54,300 nucleotides of DNA, from the NCBI GenBank assembly GCA_031290985.1, contig JARLJW010000096.1, forward strand, positions 1 through 54,300, in the 5' to 3' direction. This document shows, in pieces, positions 50,925-54,300 of the stretch. The DNA is from Verrucomicrobiia bacterium. Its GTDB lineage: Bacteria; Verrucomicrobiota; Verrucomicrobiia; Limisphaerales; UBA11358. The notes beneath the pieces were generated by a model. It was not told where the DNA came from, ran no database searches, and saw only the letters and a program-made list of their open reading frames with translations. A program made the position numbers and the translations under genes. The first letter of the stretch is position 1; every line of letters begins with the position of its first letter.

Positions 50925-52258
50925 ACTGCGCCGAATGTCGGGACAATCTGGTCGCCTGCGCGGAAGGCCTGCTCGATCACAGTGAAGAGCAGCAATGCCG
51001 GGCACATCTGCAAACCTGTGCGGCCTGCCGGGCGGAATACACCGCGGTCACGAGCCTGCAACAGCGGCTCGTCGCCCGCGGTCAGGCCGCCTCGGAGGTG
51101 AACCTGGTGGGAACGGTCATGCGGCGCATCCAGCGGGAGCAGTCAAAACCGGAAAGAGAAACTATTATGAGCACAATATTGAAACATCGTTGGGGATTTG
51201 GATTGGGCGCCGCCGGATTCGCGGCCGTCGTCGTCTCGATCTCCCTCCTCGGCACCTCAAAAATCCAGGCCGCCGCCGCCGAAGTCATGGCCAAGGGCGC
51301 ACAAGCCGCCGCCAAACTCACCAGCATCCACCTGCGCGGCCAGTTGCGCACCCCGCCGGCGGACAACTTCAGCGCCATCAACCCCGACGCGGATTTTGTC
51401 ACGGTGGAATTATGGAAACAATTTGGGACGGAACCAAAATGGCGGGTGGAGAAGCCCGGGCGCATTGCCGTCATGGACGGACAGTCCACGCTGCTATTCA
51501 TCAAACCGGACGAAGCCTTGAAAATCCCGCGGCCGTCGTCCAGTGCGTTCGACACGCAATGGCTGCACGAACTGGCCAACCTCAGCCAGACGCTCACCGA
51601 CGAATTGGGCGCGAGCAAGGCCCACGGCTGGCCGGTGACCCTTGCCAATGTGCAAGGTGCCGATGGTAAACCCAAGTCGGTGATCACTGTTGAGGCCACG
51701 TCCGGTCTGCTCACCGGCGACTACCTCAAGAACAAGTTTTTCGGCACGGCCGACACGCGCCGGGTTTATGTGTTCGATGACCAGACCGAGGTCCTGGATT
51801 CCGTGAAGATCTATCTCCACGCCGCTTCGGGTGATAAATTGATCTTTGAACTGGATCAGATCGATTACAACCAGCCGGTCGATTCCGGCCTCTTTCAACT
51901 TCAACTGCCCGCCGGCGTGAAATGGGCGGGGCAGATGCAGATGCTGCCTGACAATGAGAAATATGCCACCCTGACCCCGGAGCAGGCCGCCCGTGCTTTG
52001 TTGGAGGCTTGCAGCCGGGAAGACTGGACCGAAGCCGCAAAATTCTTCGATCCGCTTACGGCCCAAGAAAAAGAATCCCTCGGCGGCCTCCAGGTCATCA
52101 GCGTCGGCACGCACTTCACTTCGGCCATCTCACTGATCAGCGGGGCGCAGTTCGTGCCGTATGAAATCAAACTGAAGAACGGCGAGACCAAAAAATTCAA
52201 CCTCTCCCTCAAGCGGGACGCACGCACCCGCCGCTGGTTTGTGGACGGCGGGATTTGA
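50921..52258 (+). CDS. Zinc-finger anti-sigma factor with periplasmic domain
   Basis: The product is 445 aa. The N-terminal zf-HC2/ZAS domain has H29, C33 and C36 (HLQTCAAC) with further cysteines in MNCAEC. A membrane helix lies near 88-110 (WGFGLGAAGFAAVVVSISLLG). The long exported part (about 115-445) begins with a LolA-like region (AAKLTSIHLRGQLRTPPADN, WRVEKPGRIAVMDG, DQTEVLDSVKIYLHA) and ends with a separate domain. It should hold the coupled sigma factor at the membrane and release it on an envelope signal. The exported part is much larger than in simple anti-sigmas. Confidence 0.9.
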   Translation: MNCAECRDNLVACAEGLLDHSEEQQCRAHLQTCAACRAEYTAVTSLQQRLVARGQAASEVNLVGTVMRRIQREQSKPERETIMSTILKHRWGFGLGAAGFAAVVVSISLLGTSKIQAAAAEVMAKGAQAAAKLTSIHLRGQLRTPPADNFSAINPDADFVTVELWKQFGTEPKWRVEKPGRIAVMDGQSTLLFIKPDEALKIPRPSSSAFDTQWLHELANLSQTLTDELGASKAHGWPVTLANVQGADGKPKSVITVEATSGLLTGDYLKNKFFGTADTRRVYVFDDQTEVLDSVKIYLHAASGDKLIFELDQIDYNQPVDSGLFQLQLPAGVKWAGQMQMLPDNEKYATLTPEQAARALLEACSREDWTEAAKFFDPLTAQEKESLGGLQVISVGTHFTSAISLISGAQFVPYEIKLKNGETKKFNLSLKRDARTRRWFVDGGI

Positions 52259-52292
52259 TCGGAGCAGGCCGTGGAATTTTCCACGGGACACC

Positions 52293-52325
52293 GGCCGGAA
52301 ACGTGAAAACGTTTCCGGCCACTTT
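52293..52325 (+). terminator. Terminator after the anti-sigma gene
   Basis: A perfect 12-bp stem GGCCGGAAACGT (52293-52304) and ACGTTTCCGGCC (52309-52320) with a GAAA tetraloop is followed by a T-rich stretch. It lies between convergent genes. Confidence 0.85.
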
Positions 52326-52392
52326 CCTTTTCGCCGTGGTTCGCGGTTAAAAGTTCACCGCTTGGCGCCCGCCATTCGTCATTCGTGCTTCG

Positions 52393-54012
52393 TCATTGCA
52401 CCACGACCCACATCGTCTTGAGATACGCCGCCTCTTCGCGACTAATCGGAAAATCCGGCGGCTGCGGCACATAATGCTGCTTCCCCATCTTTCGTTTCGC
52501 CCCATGAACAGCCGTCGCGACTGTTTCCATGAATGTCTCTGGCGGCCAGTCCGCGGCATTCGTCGAGGCCAGCAGCACGCCGCCCGGCTTGAGCACCGGC
52601 AGCGCCGCGCTTAACAGATCACCAAAGTTTTTCTCCACGCGAAACACCCCGTTCTCCTTCGACTGCGAGAACGTCGGCGGATCCAGCACCACCGCATCGA
52701 ACGCGCGGCCTTTCTTGGCGAGCCGGCGCAGCCAGTCGAAGGTGTCGCCGTAAATAAAATCATGCGCCGCCGGGTCGAGATCGTTGTGCGCAAAGTTGCG
52801 CCGGCCCCATTCGAGATATTTTTTCGAGAGATCCAGGCTCGTCGTCCGCGCCCCGGCCAGCGCCGCGCACACCGAAAAACCGCACGTGTAAGCGAACGTG
52901 TTCAATACTTCCGGTTTTGTATTTTTAATTTTTAATTTTTCATTAAAAAGTGGGAAATCTCCCGCCACATGCCCAGTCAATAACCGTCTTCGATTGTCCC
53001 GCTGATCGAGGAACAGCCCCACCGAATAGCCCTCGTTAAAGCTCAGCTCATAGCGGACGCCGTTCTCCTGGATGACAAACCGCTCCGGTGCCGGCTCGCC
53101 CCAGGCGAGCTGCGGTGACACCTCGCCCGTCTTGGACTGCCGCACATGGCGCGACAACATTTTGTGATACGCCCCAAGGGCCGAAAACTTTTTCGCCAGC
53201 CGCGCCAGCTCGGCTTGTTGCGCCGCCGTCAGCGGACCTTCAGCCTGCGACAGCAAAAAATCTCCAAGTTTTTCCACATACCACCCCGGCCAGCCATCGC
53301 TCGTACCGTGGACCAGCCGGAACGCATCCGTCGCCTCCGGGTCGATGATGGCCGACCGCAACGCCAGCCGCGGTTCGCGGTCGAAATCCACCGGCGCGGA
53401 CAATTTCACCGGCGCATTCGTGGCCGGATGCCTGAACTCGATTTCACCCGCGTGCAGATAAACGCGCGCTGACGCCGTGCCGCCATAAAGCGTGTCGCCT
53501 AAAATCGGAAACCCGTTCTCGGCCGCGTGCACGCGGATCTGGTGTGTGCGTCCGGTGAACGGCTCGGCGCGCACCATCTTCAAACCTGAGATGGCGTGTT
53601 TGGCATCCACGATGGGCGTGAACTTCGTCTCCGCCATTTCACCGCCGGGCCGGCTCGCATATTTTTCGCCGAGGCGGAGCAGGGTGGTCTTCACCATCAG
53701 TTCTGTTCCCGGCACGGGCTTGTCCGTCAGCAGCAGATACGTCTTGTGGACCTGCCGGGCGGTGAATTGTTCCGTGAGCGATTTATTGGCCAGCGCCGTT
53801 TTTCCAAAAACCAAAATCCCGCTCGTTTCCTTGTCCAGCCGGTGGATGATGGCCAGCGACGCCCAGCGTGGTTCCCGCGCGCGCAGCCAATCATATATGC
53901 CTTCCCCCGCGTATGGCCCGGGCGCATGCGTGTTCCACCCCGCCGGCTTGTGGACCGCCAGCAGGTGTTCGTCTTCAAAGATGACGCACGGCACCATGCC
54001 CCATGAAACCAT
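52393..54012 (-). CDS. Fused RluA-type pseudouridine synthase and RlmI-type rRNA methyltransferase
   Basis: The product is 539 aa. Residues 1-215 form an RluA-family synthase: HKPAGWNTHAPG, the catalytic Asp in IIHRLDKETSGILVFGK, and FTGRTHQIRVH. Residues about 220-539 form an RlmI/YccW-like SAM methyltransferase: VRYELSFNEGYSVGLFLDQRDNRR, FAYTCGFSVCAALAGA (SAM motif I), and FDAVVLDPPTFSQSK (catalytic PP motif). Both act on RNA, so one protein may modify two rRNA bases or one site in sequence. An AT-rich insertion lies inside the methyltransferase part. A TG-rich start (MVSWGMVPC) leaves two possible Met starts. Confidence 0.93.
   Translation of the reverse strand: MVSWGMVPCVIFEDEHLLAVHKPAGWNTHAPGPYAGEGIYDWLRAREPRWASLAIIHRLDKETSGILVFGKTALANKSLTEQFTARQVHKTYLLLTDKPVPGTELMVKTTLLRLGEKYASRPGGEMAETKFTPIVDAKHAISGLKMVRAEPFTGRTHQIRVHAAENGFPILGDTLYGGTASARVYLHAGEIEFRHPATNAPVKLSAPVDFDREPRLALRSAIIDPEATDAFRLVHGTSDGWPGWYVEKLGDFLLSQAEGPLTAAQQAELARLAKKFSALGAYHKMLSRHVRQSKTGEVSPQLAWGEPAPERFVIQENGVRYELSFNEGYSVGLFLDQRDNRRRLLTGHVAGDFPLFNEKLKIKNTKPEVLNTFAYTCGFSVCAALAGARTTSLDLSKKYLEWGRRNFAHNDLDPAAHDFIYGDTFDWLRRLAKKGRAFDAVVLDPPTFSQSKENGVFRVEKNFGDLLSAALPVLKPGGVLLASTNAADWPPETFMETVATAVHGAKRKMGKQHYVPQPPDFPISREEAAYLKTMWVVVQ
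52916..52968. repeat. AT-rich in-frame insertion inside the fusion gene
   Basis: The minus strand reads AATGAAAAATTAAAAATTAA and similar, encoding NEKLKIKNTKPE just before motif I (LNTFAYTCGF). RlmI-type proteins normally pass straight to this motif. Base composition is unlike the GC-rich surroundings. Confidence 0.6.
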
Positions 54013-54300
54013 TTTTGCCCGCGGGAATGAATCTTAAAACGGCACGGCCTGCTGGCTTTGGCCAACCCCATCCAAGAGGGTGGAGTTTGTCGCGCTGCGA
54101 CCCGGGCCCGCCATCAGGACCGCGGCGCTCAAGGCGCTTTACCGTGTATTGCAACCCAGGTGGCAGGGCGCGTCGCTCCGCGCGCGCCGCGTCTGCAACC
54201 GATTCCAACTCATGTCCAAACACTTCATTTGCCAGCCAAAGCCTGACGACATCTCAAACATGTTAAACCCGTCCCGTCTTGCCACGTCGGCGCGCGCGGA
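54013..54300. other. Window edge without a supported gene
   Basis: No frame has recognisable domains. The DNA is GC-rich with short C/G runs and may be repeat debris or the end of a feature outside the window. Confidence 0.5.

Overview
The window reads as one chromosomal stretch of a flagellated, GC-rich, Gram-negative bacterium, most likely a member of the Verrucomicrobiota. The reasons are a PEP-CTERM protein, a secreted protein of the 'QNIVGYVN' type, REP palindromes with a RAYT transposase, a flagellar locus with P- and L-ring genes, and an ECF sigma/anti-sigma pair with a large periplasmic domain. This placement comes from family resemblance, not from a marker gene or a search.

Layout. 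1-5.3 kb is a repeat-rich accessory region: tandem REP units, an intact IS5-family element inserted into one unit, a RAYT transposase, and two secreted-protein genes. 5.3-6.8 kb has no gene I can support and holds dispersed repeats. 6.8-12.1 kb carries enolase, a CPA1-type cation/proton antiporter, an ABC-F ATPase and two small membrane proteins.

The core is a run of minus-strand genes from 38.9 kb down to 12.2 kb. In transcription order it reads flhA-flhF; an 80-aa membrane protein, a sigma-region-2-only protein, fliA, motA, motB and a 100-aa Cys protein; then flgF-flgG-flgA-flgH-flgI-flgJ-flgN-flgK-flgL, a small coupled ORF, fliW and csrA; and finally a sugar/methyl transfer operon. Many neighbours overlap by 1-4 nt. 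Good sigma-54 (-24/-12) promoters precede the 80-aa gene and flgF. The last operon has a GT75/RGP-like transferase, a CmoB-like methyltransferase, a chimeric gene remnant, a 1213-aa protein (GT2 + methyltransferase + GT9 + methyltransferase) and a protein of about 1780 aa (GT2 + GT9-like + GT4 + TPR + GT2 + TPR). Its position after csrA suggests that it decorates the flagellar filament. Its leader contains a hairpin showing an AGGGA loop, as CsrA binds, so FliW-CsrA may time glycosylation with flagellar assembly. Flagellin itself is not in the window.

38.9-40.3 kb is gene-poor and repeat-rich. 40.3-50.2 kb is a mixed set: an MBOAT-like acyltransferase, a shortened DUF4142 gene, a VapBC-type toxin-antitoxin pair, a DUF2237 protein, and a redox group (cupin, aldo/keto reductase, Zn alcohol dehydrogenase, old yellow enzyme) beside LysR and AraC regulators and a decayed AraC fragment. 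50.4-54.0 kb holds an ECF sigma/anti-sigma pair and a fused RluA-like pseudouridine synthase/RlmI-like methyltransferase.
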